The notes beneath the pieces were generated by a model. It did no database searches. It saw only the letters and a list, made by a program, of their open reading frames with translations, and was not told where the DNA came from. Below are positions 43,056-54,079 of a stretch of 64,000 bases of DNA, in pieces. Each line of letters starts with the position of its first letter. Position 1 is the first letter of the stretch. Both the position numbers and the translations under genes were made by a program. The stretch comes from Marsupella aquatica. Taxonomy: Eukaryota > Marchantiophyta. Location: the NCBI GenBank assembly GCA_973895155.1, contig OZ316894.1, forward strand, positions 27,075,422 through 27,139,421, written 5' to 3'.

Positions 43056-43790
43056 TCAATACCTGTGCGTTGCACAAAAGAAGTCGTGTCGGCCAAGATG
43101 TGATGTCATTGAGAAAAATGATGTAGTGTCAGCCAAGAGGTCGTGGAGAAAAAAGATGTCGTGTTGCCCAAGAGGTAGTTGAGAGAAACGATGTCATGTC
43201 GCCCAAGAGGTCATTGAGAGAAAAGAAGTTGTGTTGGTCAAGATGTCGTTGAGAAAAAAAGATGTTGTATTGGCCAAGAGTTCGTTTGAAAAAAAATATG
43301 TAGTGTCAACCAAGAGGTCGTGGAGAAAAAAGATGTCTTGTCGCCCAAGAGGTCATTGAGGAAAAAAGATGTCGTGTTGGCCAAGAGATCATTGAGCAAA
43401 AAAATGTCATGTCGGCCAAGAAGTCGTTGAGAAAAAAGATGTTGTGTCGGCCAAGATGTTGAGAAAAAATTGTCATGTTTGCAAAGATGTTGAGAAAAAA
43501 ATGTCATGTCGGCCAAGACATTGTTCACGGAAAATACCCGTGCGTTGCACAAAAGATGTTGTTAAGAAATAAGATGTCGTGTTGCCCAAGATGTTGTTAA
43601 GTGAAAGATGTCACAAAGTAAAAAGATGTCTTAAGAAAAAGTAGTTTTGCCAAACATGCCATTGTGTGAAAGATGATATTAAGAAAAAGGTGTCATTTTG
43701 CCAAAGATATCGTGAAGCAAAAGATGTTAAAAGAAAAATGGTGTTATTTCACCCAAGCTATCGCTCTGTGAAAGATGTTATGAAATAAAA
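43056..43790 (+). repeat. Degenerate minisatellite bounded by GTGCGTTGCAC motifs
   Basis: Roughly 17-20 irregular units of about 35-40 bp, built on GTCGTGTTGGCCAAGAGGTC plus a TTGAGAAAAAAGAT segment. A copy of CCTGTGCGTTGCACAAAAGA opens the block at 43062 and a second lies inside at 43538. From 43560 on, the units thin out into GATGTT...AAGAAAAA motifs. Unit variation is high, so the array is old. Confidence 0.85.
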
Positions 43791-45060
43791 AATCAAGGAA
43801 ACTAAGAAGGAGTGAGTCTTTTTCTTTGTTTTGTTTTTTTACCCAAAATGCCCATGCATTTGAATGGCGACCCACTATAAATTGGAGCAACGTTATATTA
43901 TCGGTTTCAGATTTAGTGTCTTAGGGTTTAGCAAAGATGATCATTCTCTCGATATCCTTTCAATCCCAGTGCGTTGCATAATAGATGTTGTTTGGTTAAA
44001 GATGTTGTTGGGTGTAAAAGATAATCGTTGAATAAAAATAATAATTGTTAAAATACATTATTACACAAAAACTTTTGTTGAGTGAAAGATATCATTGTGC
44101 AAAATAGAATTTGGGGTCCATGCAAGATAACTAAAAATTAACTAATTTTGAAAGAGTTAAATCTACTCTTTAAGAGTTTAGGGTTAAATAATATAATGTC
44201 AACCTACTCTCTTCCCCTTAGTGCTGGCTCAATACCAAAACCATTATCTCAAGTGAATCTTTTCACTTTCATGTCCCATGCCAAATGTACTCTAAATTAA
44301 TAGACCATAAAATACTATACTTACACTTTAATGCTCCATACAAAATAACTACAGTAGCACATGCAAGTAGTCTATGATGTATTATATCTACCTTGTACTA
44401 TAACTTACATACCTACCTTATACTATAACTTACAGCCAATTTTAGGTTCCCATCTGACTCAGTCCAAGAGCCATAAATAATTCAAGAAAATATCTGATGG
44501 CTTAGCTTTGTTCCCTCCTTTTTCATTTCTGTAACGGGACTATGGACTAAAACTGGCGGGATTCGTTATTATAGTAGTAGATGGGCACCTTTTGTTTTCA
44601 TTAGCAACATAATATATATTTCAAGTCCCTATTAATATCTCTTCTGTGGCAGGCGTGTTAGGGTCGGGGTGTTAGGGTCGGGGTATTGTTCAGAGTTTAG
44701 GGCTTAGAACAAAACAATGTGTGAAATTTTTTTCTAAGCAGGTCAGCTTTTGTATAAGATTTGAGTTATGTGTGTTTTTAATTAGTAGTTACAAAAATTC
44801 GAGGTGTCTCAATGTTGACTTGGAATTTTCTGATCCATGAGGGCATCCCCATTTGGCATACTTATTTGCCTAATTGTTTACATGGTCATGATCGAAGAGA
44901 AATTTTCAGTGCTTCCTTAGTGGTCTCATAGTACTAAAGAGACAAAGTGCCTGGTGTGAAAAGTTTTGCTTTGTCCAGGGGGTGAGGTCACCCCAGCGTC
45001 ACACTCATATTACCCAATTTGGCCCAAAAGCATAGTGGACCACATATACGTTTTCTACAG
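43791..45060. other. AT-rich intergenic DNA with scattered telomere-type motifs
   Basis: TTAGGG-type motifs occur near 43920, 44168, 44660-44680 (GTTAGGGTCGGGGT twice) and 44697. CCAGTGCGTTGCATA near 43966 is a diverged copy of the end motif at 43062. No coding region is supported. Confidence 0.5.
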
Positions 45061-45154
45061 AGTGACTCAAGTGATGAAAGTAAGCAGTCAGTCCTCCGAG
45101 ACAAAGGTATATTCTTCTTCCATGATGGCACCACTCTTGTCAACTCAATTCCAG
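45061..45154 (+). other. Possible isolated internal exon
   Basis: A 94-bp stretch is bounded by a strong acceptor (TTTTCTACAG) and a strong donor (CCAG|GTAAGT). It is open in a frame reading SDSSDESKQSVLRDKGIFFF and then HDGTTLVNSIPG. I recognise no family and no neighbouring exons. It could be part of a lost or unresolved gene, or coincidence. Confidence 0.3.
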
Positions 45155-46560
45155 GTAAGTCTTGGTTTTTCATCAATAACTGGAAAATGACATTGGACAT
45201 GTTGCAAAGATGGGTTTTCATCCATAGAGTTTAGGGTTTTCTGGAAACAACTACAGTACACTGTAGTAGTCGTGTAAGTTCAGCCTTTGTGACTGACCCG
45301 CTCGGTCACGGGCCTGGTATAATACTAGCCGGGACTACTGTACTTGTCCTTTGAACGTGAATAGCGGCGAGGAGAAAAAAAATGTAGAGTAGAAGCTATT
45401 GTTCACGCGTACGGTCTAGAGTGAAGCCTCTAGACCGTAACTGTAACTCTAGGGTCGAAAAATTGCGGGTTCTGACGGAAAGTGAGGGTGAGGAGTAACA
45501 CGACGCAGGGGAGCGGGAACTAGGTCAAAAGTAGCGTAAATCTCAAAGCGGGCGGCCGGCAGATGTGGCAGTGTCACACGGGAACACGAGGGAGGTGCAC
45601 AAGGGAGGTTTTGGATATTGCAATGGCGGTGCGTGGGAAAGCACAGGAGCTACGTCCTTTGAATGCAAGGGAAGTTCCAGCTCAGCAATGATCGCTCAGA
45701 TGCCATTTCATTTTTGCTTTGCTGTTTGATCGTTGTTTTGCAGATCATTGTCCTTGACAATCATCCCAGCTTGCATCCTCAACAATCGTCCCAGCAGCAA
45801 ACGCAAGCTTACAGAGGGGCGGCCTTTTGATTGGAGCCGACTTTGATTTTCATTTCCTGGTGATACATGTCAACAAACTGACGTATTATTTTGACTCGAC
45901 TCAATCTACTTTACTCCTTGCATGTGGCAGGATGAGTGTAAGTGAAATCGAATTATTCTCGGTAAAGGTTTTGAATTCCTCCCCGCAGGTCGCTCTGGGT
46001 AGCCCTGGTTTAGGTTCGAGGTAGCAACCTCTGCTACAGATTTTTGCCTCTCCCTCTGACGACTCCCCGATCCGCTCCTACTGAGGAGACCGTTGAGAGA
46101 TGATTCATAAAGCTAAGCTTAGCATTACTTTATTTGGAGTTCTGTGAGTGGAGTGCTCATGAGATTGATCGATCGCGGAATCCTTTGCAGGTGTATGGTG
46201 GTGCGGTGAATCTTTGTCCGGGCGAAAGAACTACCTAAAGCCCTGAGTGCAAACAACACTACGTGAGTACTATTCATGGACGGTACTCTACTACTTCGGC
46301 ACAATTGATCAGTTGTATGCAAGAGGCTTTGCTTGGAGTCCAGTATTGCTTAGCGCTTGGCTCTCTCCGATTACAGTGACTCTCATATTTTTTTGTTGAA
46401 CGTTTTTTCTGTTGATAGTGAGGCGATAGTCGACGTATGATCATGCAACAACCAAACGCACGGCGTCGGCAACTAGCTTGGATACCGGACGAGCATTTCA
46501 TGCTTGATGTGAACAGTTGTTAGTTCTCTCGCCCATCGTGACTCGATTTGCTATCTTACT
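45155..46560. other. Intergenic, one short perfect hairpin
   Basis: An 11-bp perfect inverted repeat (ACGGTCTAGAG / CTCTAGACCGT, 6-base loop) lies at 45411-45438. No coding region is supported, though several short frames exist. Confidence 0.5.
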
Positions 46561-46640
46561 TATAAAGCGCCAACTACAAGGACGAGTTGGGGCCTAGGCT
46601 TCTTAGACCCCAACTGTAGGTTGTAGTTGGCGCTTTTATA
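46561..46640. repeat. Foldback (near-perfect 80-bp hairpin)
   Basis: The arms TATAAAGCGCCAACTACAA (46561-46579) and TTGTAGTTGGCGCTTTTATA (46621-46640) are complementary apart from one extra base. A second inner stem is GTTGGGGCCTAG / TTAGACCCCAAC. The structure fits a small foldback transposon or a small-RNA precursor. Confidence 0.85.
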
Positions 46641-49292
46641 AAAGAGACATTTCAAGAGTTGGAATATGGAATACATTTTGTTTACATTTTATTGTACTCT
46701 CCTCAGGTACTGACGTTGAAAGAACGGGTAGTCGGTGCTAGTCTTAAGTAATGAGTGAAGCCTCGAGACCGTCACTATGGGGGCTTGTTGAACTTGGGAG
46801 CGAGGGTGAGTGTTTTGAAAACACAACGGGCTTGAGCGTAAATGCATTCCAAAATGCGTGAGCTGGGAAAGAGTTTGAAAATCAATACTAACGACTTCAA
46901 ACCGAGTCTGTGGCCATGGTGATGAGCTTTCCAATTCATACAACAATGTTTTCAATCGCGTCCACCAGAGACACACGTAGTACTACAACGATCTCTTTTC
47001 GGTAGATCTCAACTGCTCGAACTGAACTTAGCTATTTAAGTTTGGGGTTCATTCTTGATTCAGCCCTGCCAATCTACTCTCCACCTCTTGCTGATGCGGT
47101 TGTGCTGTCAAATTTAGTGGGACATTGCAATGAAATGAGGCACTTATTTCCGTTATTTGTCAATGTGGACAGGAGGAAATTCAATTGATTCACTAGGAGC
47201 TTCGATAAATTCAATTGGTTCTCTGTAGTCAGATATTTTAGCCTGTCCGGGAGCCCTGTCATCTCAAATCCGAGCCTCTCTTCGTTCCTTGCACTCCTCC
47301 TTCGACAAGCTTGAATGTGGATCTACTCGAATGCCCGTTCTCTCTTGTCAGCTCTTAGCTGCACGGATGGAAATTGGCGGAGTGTGCCTATTGGAGCTCA
47401 TGTTTAGGATACAACAGTAGCAAGAAAATGATCCAAGCAACAAGAGCGGGGCGGGGCAGGGCAGGGCAGGGCAGGCGGCTGTAACCCATGTGGTGGTCTC
47501 CATCGGAGGCCAAAGCCAGTGCTCTGTGAGAAGTTTGACCGGTGCCGTTTCCTCATATTTTTTCCAGTTCAGCTGGGTTTTCTGGTGTTTGCATGTGTGA
47601 CAGAAAGGTCTGACCTTGAATCGTGTATTGGCATTGTTTTGTTGATCCTTTTACCTAGCTCGGGTTGAAAGTGGAGGGTGGATTGGATCATGGTGAGAGG
47701 CTTCGGGAGGACTCAGTGGCTGCCCAACTCCTGCTTTGGATCACGGTACAACAACACCAGGTGCAGAAGACATAGAAGAAGTAGTAGTTTTTGTTGACGA
47801 GTTCTGAATTGGATTAGGCTGGATTAATTGCAGTGTTGATGGGCGGAACTGTGGCTCAAGTTAGTAGTACTCTCATGATTCCCGACAGTACCCTGTGATT
47901 TTGTAATCCTGTGAAAGACAAATATGTCATTCACCAAGAGGCCATCTTCCAAGGAGACGACCTGGACGGTAATTTGTGTTTTGCTTCCCGACGAATTTGT
48001 GATTCAGCGTTGTGGAGAGAGTTTAGGGTTGTAAAATTCTTTGGAATCCATTTTGCCATGTTTTCGTTTAGGGGTTAAGCTGGGCCGAGAGGTAGAGCAG
48101 CACAGCTGGACATGATCCATCGCCATTAGTGTCCCATATGCGAGAAACGTCTATTGCAGCCTGGCCAGTTGATGTTGATTCTGGCAAAAACTGGCAGGGA
48201 ATCGATTGGCAACTACCCCAGTCCAGCCCAACTATCAGTACTCAGTAGCTTATTGCAGATAGAGAAATGGCTTCAGTATAATAAGCTTAGAAGAACAGGT
48301 TGTAGTGTTGGACTCCTGTTAAGCATGGAAAGCATGACGTGAGTCTTTTTGGAGATTCCAAGTAAATGATCAAAAAGGAGTTGGAGCTCTCTTCAGCCGG
48401 ACTATATATGAAGCAACCTGATAGAATTGTTGTTTTCGGTTTTTATTTTTTAATCAGGTTAAATTGAAGCCAAACGTTTTTCAGTTCATCGTATTGTACA
48501 ACACAGGAGCTATCACATTTTGGACCTTTTAAATAGCTTGGTATCATTTGCGTGAAGAAGATCAATCCAATTTTGTACAATAATCCAAACAAATTTCTGC
48601 GCGCATCATCATTATCGTCATGATTCGCAGCCCATTTCCATTGGAACCTGCATTGAGATTCGAGGGAAAATTTGTTTGCATTGCTTGTGGCTTATGGGTG
48701 CTGCTCAGGGATCCAAGGAGTGATACCAGGTCAAGTAGACACCCCAGGGTTGAGTATGGAGAGATCGGAGTGCTGTTGGAATCCAAGAGAGAGAGAGATT
48801 TGAGGATTGAGATGAGTGCCCAGGATTTAGGGTCAAGAATTAGAGAGTTACTAGATACCGGGAAGGAGCTACTGGGGGTAACAATTGAAGGTAGGAGGAG
48901 GTACCTATGGAGGCCACAAGCCAATTCAGTTTGAGGAGTGGTACTTGGAGGTTTGTGGGAACTTACCTAGATAGTAAATAGGAGAATTAGAGTAGATGAG
49001 CACAAGTGTTGTTGTGTAGGTATTTCTTCATTGGGCATTACACTAGTAAGATTCTTCTAGAGGTATGTCTCAGTCAAGGGCATTTCTCAGTCGCCTCAAC
49101 TACAAAATGTTTGATCCAGCTTTGAAACTCACAGTAATATTTACAGGATCGACTGTTTCTAGCAAAGGAATAGAAGACCGGATTGGGGTTGGACTCAACC
49201 TCTTAATGTACCGGTTCGTTGAGGGTTGAGTGTTTAGGGTTTAGGGTTTATGAGCACAGTGCACTTATGTTGCATCCGCACGTTAGTGCCGT
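46641..49292. other. Intergenic DNA without a supported gene
   Basis: A GGGCA pentamer run lies at about 47448-47475, and a TTTAGGG near 48022. At about 48562-48934 both strands have open frames of about 105-120 codons; the plus-strand one contains MSAQDLGSRIRELLDTGKEL. Neither shows a known domain and I do not call a gene. Confidence 0.45.
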
Positions 49293-49649
49293 GTGGTTAC
49301 GGAGGTGAACACAATTGAGGTGAGCTCGGACACGGACGACTCGAAGCCCCCGGGGGACCCGACGACTTCATATGGGACCAATTTCCCATCCCGCCCAACG
49401 ATGGCTACACCCACCACTACCGTCCTCGACCTACAAGAGATGGCCGTACCCACATCGGTGGGACCATTAATGGCCCAGCCTGCTGAGGTGGAGTTTGTAA
49501 CCTCCGAGCCCATGACGACAACATGGGGGAAGAGCCGGAAGCAAAAGGCAGTAGCATTTCCTAGCCATCGTCCGATGGCGTCGAGTTTGGCGGCTGTCCG
49601 TCTATCATCCCGGTTTATTGCCAGGCTGAAGGAAATTATGGGATCCTGA
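49293..49649 (+). other. Weak ORF, 118 codons, Ser/Thr/Pro-rich
   Basis: The frame is locally GC-rich compared with its flanks, and begins 40 bp after a run of telomere-type heptamers (49233-49250). It encodes a low-complexity acidic-to-basic peptide (VSSDTDDSKPPGDPTTSYG, later KSRKQKAVAFPSHRP). It could be one exon or a fragment of an element ORF; no family is recognised. Confidence 0.25.
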
Positions 49650-50555
49650 CCGCTGAGAGGAATCTGTTCGAGTCCGATAGCAAGTCATCCGATGATCGAA
49701 CGCAAGATTATGGGTTTAAAGTTTAGGGTTTAGGGTAGGTTTAGGATAGGCAAACTTAGACGTTGGAGTAGGTGTCTCCAAGACGCCAGTCATGAGGCTT
49801 AGCACTGTACTTGGTTCAATCGTCTCATAGAAGCACATGTTGTCGTTTTCATGTTCTGTCCGGTTTGCTCTACACTTTTGTCGTGTGAGTGGCTGGCTTT
49901 GGGCGTGTATCCACCGGGGTTTTTCCTGGCGCATTTTTTACATTCCGGACGGACCCGATGTGATTCACACAGCCTACACTGAATGCAAGCAGTGAGCGAT
50001 CATTTCATTCCATCTCTTTGTAACGGCACACAATCACAGGTTATGGGCCGGTTGAATGCTTATCCTTGGGTTTATGGCTTGCACAATGGACTCGGGAGTT
50101 TCGTCTTGGGAGTTAAGGTGTTTAGGCTTTAGCACTCGACGAAAAAATTAGCCCAAATGATGACATAAATCATGAACAAAGTTCACCTGATCACCACCAA
50201 TGCAATGTACCCCAAAGAACTAAGCTTTGTCATCCGGACTATCACATTTTGATATCCGATTTTTAGAACGCATGGATCCAAATGTATATCCTCCCGTGAT
50301 GTTAGAAGGCAACATGTTGGAAAGTGTGACGTACAACTGTGGCTTTATTGTGACAGGAAATTCAACTAGTGAGAAGCATAGGTTGTTGTTTTGTCCTATT
50401 ATTGATGTTCTGTCCTTCAATCAGGGACATCCGGTTTGCTCTACAATACTGTTGTGTGAGTGGCTGCACTTCGGGATGAATCCCACCATGGTTTTTACTT
50501 TCCTTAACGGAACAGAATTGATGTGATTCACACACCCCAAAACCGGAATGCCCGA
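49650..50555. other. Intergenic DNA
   Basis: Two TTTAGGG heptamers at 49722-49736. A phrase of about 30 bp (CCGGTTTGCTCTACA, TTGT and GTGTGAGTGGCTG) occurs near 49860 and again near 50431, each followed about 80 bp later by GATGTGATTCACACA. This marks a diverged duplication of roughly 570-bp spacing. Confidence 0.5.
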
Positions 50556-50800
50556 TCTATGTGGTCGTTTTGCCACCAGTGACCGAAAAAGACTGTCCCA
50601 CCATGAAAATACAAACGAACCACATTAAAAAGTAAATCGATCTCCGCCATTCCTGAAACGTGACAGCATCACAAGCCCGGATAGCACTGGGGCCTTCTTC
50701 CTTAACCCCCCTCACATCAACTCTAAACCATAAACCATAAACCATAAACCCTGCCTTCAACCTCGCCGTTGCACGACTATCACGTAGAGCCTACAGCAGC
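50556..50800 (+). repeat. Diverged solo unit of the 22-29 kb array
   Basis: Contains ACCGAAAAAGACTGTC, CACCATGAAAATACAAA, AAGCCCGGATAGCACT and GGCCTTCTTCC in the same order as the array core. It ends with three AAACCAT heptamers and TATCACGTAGAGCCTAC. It shows that the array core exists as a dispersed repeat. Confidence 0.85.
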
Positions 50801-51797
50801 ATCTGTTAAGCAAGGATATGTGTTGTTGGGGAGGTATTTTGATGAGCTAGGGGCTCTACCCGACAGTCGTGCAGAATTTTTGTTTTGTAGGCATCATGAT
50901 TATGTAGTACAATATCATCATCGGAATTGAGTTACTGGCCTGTGGTAGGTCAATGAATCGGGACATCAAACGAAATCGGCCAGGCTTCGGTTAGGGCGGA
51001 TGAGAGCATGTATTCAGGGTTTTGGGGTGAGCAAATGAAGCACGGTGCGTTTGGCCTTGTACGTTCTCTCGTCATGCGCTAGTACCTCTGTGGATGCAGA
51101 TTATGACCATGGGTTGACGTTCGAGGAAAAGAGTTGAAGGTTTTCGGATTTTGCGGTTCAGATGCGACGTCGATAGGATGGGGGGTGGTGTGAAGCTTTT
51201 TAGGCCGATAAACTGGCTCATCCCATTTATTGTTCAAAATGGATGAATTAAGTTGACATTGTCAAACTGAATATTGTGAAACCAAATACCGAAAGGGTTT
51301 AGGGTTTGGGTCTGGAAGGAGACGAGAAGGCGCGCTTGAATTAAACAAAAAAACAAAAAGAAATGTATATATAGGTAGATTGCAATTAAATCTTTATATT
51401 GCATAACTAAGCCGATAGGCGAACTCCTGGTAAGGGAAGATAGTGCCATGCCACCTACCTAGAAACCCACACTTGCCTGCTCGAGTGATCTCTCCTGACC
51501 AGACTGAGTTGGTGCACACGACTGGCCAAAGCCCAATCCAATCCTAACAAACATCCTATATTGTGATGCTGCAAAGGTTGTTTTATGGAGCATTCCAGAC
51601 ACGAAGCTGGGTGCTCTACCTCACAGCCTCGGAGATATATAGAGGCAAACGACGCATCACTCGTGCAATCGGAGCTCACTTCTTGTGTGTGTATATATAT
51701 ATTAATTATATATATTATGTGTGTAATTGACGGCAACAAAGCAGCTCTGAAATCATGTACAAGCCATATATCCCCTGTCTAGTATGGCCATAGCCAG
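50801..51797. other. Intergenic, AT-rich
   Basis: AAAGGGTTTAGGGTTTGGG lies at 51293-51311 and an AT-rich palindromic tract at about 51689-51723. This is the 3' side of the minus-strand MYB gene, so part may be its 3' UTR. Confidence 0.5.
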
Positions 51798-53997
51798 TCA
51801 ATCGTCGTGAGAAGACTTCTCCAAATTCCGCCACTTGTCTTTGAGATCGACCTGTGCCACAAGCCACAAGAGTAAATCGATGGGTCGTCGTTGCATTCCG
51901 TGGATTGAAACGTGGTATTGCGAATTAATATGACCAAAGCTTACCTCTGTTCGACCTTTCAAAATATCCAAGCTTGCTTTGCGGATGATATTCCACTTGC
52001 CTTTCCCAAACCTGTTGTTAGAAATTCAATGAGAATGAATGTTCCTTGAAAAACACATGATTAGCCCATAGTAGGTAATACATCTTGGCCGCAAGAATAC
52101 ACGAATAGTCTGTAACTCACTATGTGATGAAAAGCACAAACAGGATAATCAATATGAGTGGAACGCGGAGCATCGATGCAGGATGTCTCCATACTCACCT
52201 ATTTACTCCACTTCTGAGGCACTGTTCCTCTTCCTCGGTCCACCTTCTATTTTGTCTGCATTCATGTTTCGTCGTGTTGCAGTTCGATTTGCCGGCTGGG
52301 TCAACGAATTGGGCTGGCTGCATTGTGGCTGTTTCAGGTTCGGCGAGTCGTACGGACTTGTTTTTTTGGGTGTCCTGTGTGGAAGCTGGAGGTGGACTGC
52401 TCGGGGCGGATGCATCGAAAATCCGTTTTCTCTGCAAATTTAGGGTGGACATGATGCGCATATCAGGTTTCATGTCTTCTTTGCCTGCGCTGTTGTGCGA
52501 GGTGGTGGGAGGAGTTCTGGCCTGCACGTCACAATTGAAACAATTCGGTTCTAGTACAGAATGGAACACTTGTCTCCCGTCACCACACACCTATGTCGAT
52601 CACCTATTTCATCATTCTGGCTAGGGCGATTGTCAATTGAAGAATGAAAAATAGAGTGTACGACAAGGTCCTTTCGCTGGTGATTTTGTAGTAGTTTTAA
52701 GTACGTAGGAGTTAATTGACCGTTTTGGATAGTACGTACTAACGCGTACTCGATGGTCCGGACAGATGAACAGGAAATAATGATATCATGGCTAGTAAGA
52801 TCCTATTGTTTAGGGTACCTTTAGAAGAAGTTTGACTTGATGGAGTTGGCTCTCAAGGAGATCAAACTTGTGGTTGAAACTCGTTGCCATCCTGTTATTC
52901 TCGTCCGCCCGTAGCAGGTTCTGTTTTTCCAAGGCTCCTACGAGGAGTGAGCATGGACAACATGTGTCCGCTCCGGGTAAAGCAACAGCAGGTGTGGCAA
53001 TCTGGGGGAGGATCGCATTGTTCACATCATCTTCCACTCCACCACCGTCGCTGCCAGCGTCTGGCGGTGTTTGACTCCGGATTCCGTGCGGGGTCACCAC
53101 CGAAAAACCAATCGAGTACTGTGGAGACTGGCACCGTTCACCTGCATCCCCACCTTGCACAGCACCCAGCTCCCCGTCCAGACCCGCATCATTCACAGTG
53201 GCCGCCTCTTCCGTTATGTCTTGCTCCAACTCCTTCACAGCCGGATCTATCGGGGGGTTTAGGGTGATCTGTACCCTTTCATCGTCGCATGAAGCATCTC
53301 GAGCCGGGGAAGACGAAGACATGACGCAAGGGGTGTGCCCACTTAGCATGACTTGAAGATGCGGCAAGAAATGGCAAGTGTAGGACGACATCTTACCGTC
53401 CACGAACTGCTTATGAGCTAAGCCTAGTGATTCACGGAGCTTGCCGCCAAAAGTTTCACCCCAATCATGTCTGGCCGACTGTTCCACCTGCTTTATGTGG
53501 CAAGAATACGCCTCGCCCTTTGCTAGCCGAATATGAATAGCTGCGAATTGGAATGCCAACCTTTCTCGGATGACAGTGTGCTCGCAATCTGTCAACTTGT
53601 AAGAACCATTTGTGGCCCTTCTAGCCTTGAACGTCGTGGGAGTGTAATTAGTCACTTTAGCGTCTAACGGCGGCCCCCCCTCCAGTCGGAAAGTCTTCCG
53701 AATATTTTCCATGCTCAAATCGATTGGGTGACCTCTGACAGAGGTTTTTGATTTTTCATGGTCATAGTTCTGTATGAACTGTATCATATCCGAGTCCGGA
53801 TAAATTTTCGTATCCCAGCAAACCTCCACCACAAAGTCGGCAAGTCCGGTCTGCTGGAGATATTCCGCGTGTTGCGGCTCGCGGATCTTGTGCACCCGAT
53901 CCTGTAAGGCCCAATTGAAGGATGGCCCCCTCCCCCCCACCTTCGATTTTCGAGACATCTCATGCTGTGTTCCGGAGGTCACCTTCTCGAGAACCAT
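51798..53997 (-). CDS. Plant-mobile-domain-like protein with C-terminal telobox-type MYB domain (four-exon model)
   Basis: Exons on the minus strand: 52819-53997, 52199-52590, 51945-52011 and 51798-51851. All introns are GT-AG, phases agree (0, 2, 0) and no stop interrupts 563 codons. Exon 1 has a domain related to the two other loci here (TGLADFVVEVCW, MIQFIQNYDHEK, IDLSMENIRKTFRLEGG), then an acidic linker and a short helix. Exons 2-4 end in a single MYB/SANT domain with three Trp residues: RRWTEEEEQCLRSGVNR, FGKGKWNIIRKASLDILKGR and VDLKDKWRNLE. The last carries the VDLKDKWRN telobox signature of TRF-like and TRB-like telomere-repeat binders. It is probably nuclear and binds TTTAGGG-type DNA. 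The MYB part is certain. The join of exon 1 to exon 2 is inferred from phase and splice sites, so these could be two genes. An earlier start in another exon is possible. Confidence 0.75.
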
Positions 53998-54023
53998 ATC
54001 CTGCCTATCAAGTGACCAGAGTG

Positions 54024-54079
54024 TCAAGGAACACTAAGAGTACTAAGGAACACTATGAAGTACTAAGGAACACTAAGAC
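54024..54079 (+). repeat. Short tandem repeat, three units
   Basis: AAGGAACACTA, then A/TGAAGTACT, is repeated three times just upstream of the minus-strand gene, in its probable promoter or 5' UTR region. Confidence 0.8.

Noticed and set aside
48562-48934. Overlapping open frames on both strands (104 and 120 codons)
   Set aside because: Neither has a domain or splice structure; mutual overlap argues for chance.
52124-52624. Plus-strand frame of 166 codons
   Set aside because: Antisense to the MYB gene exon 2 (52199-52590), whose domain and splice sites are convincing.
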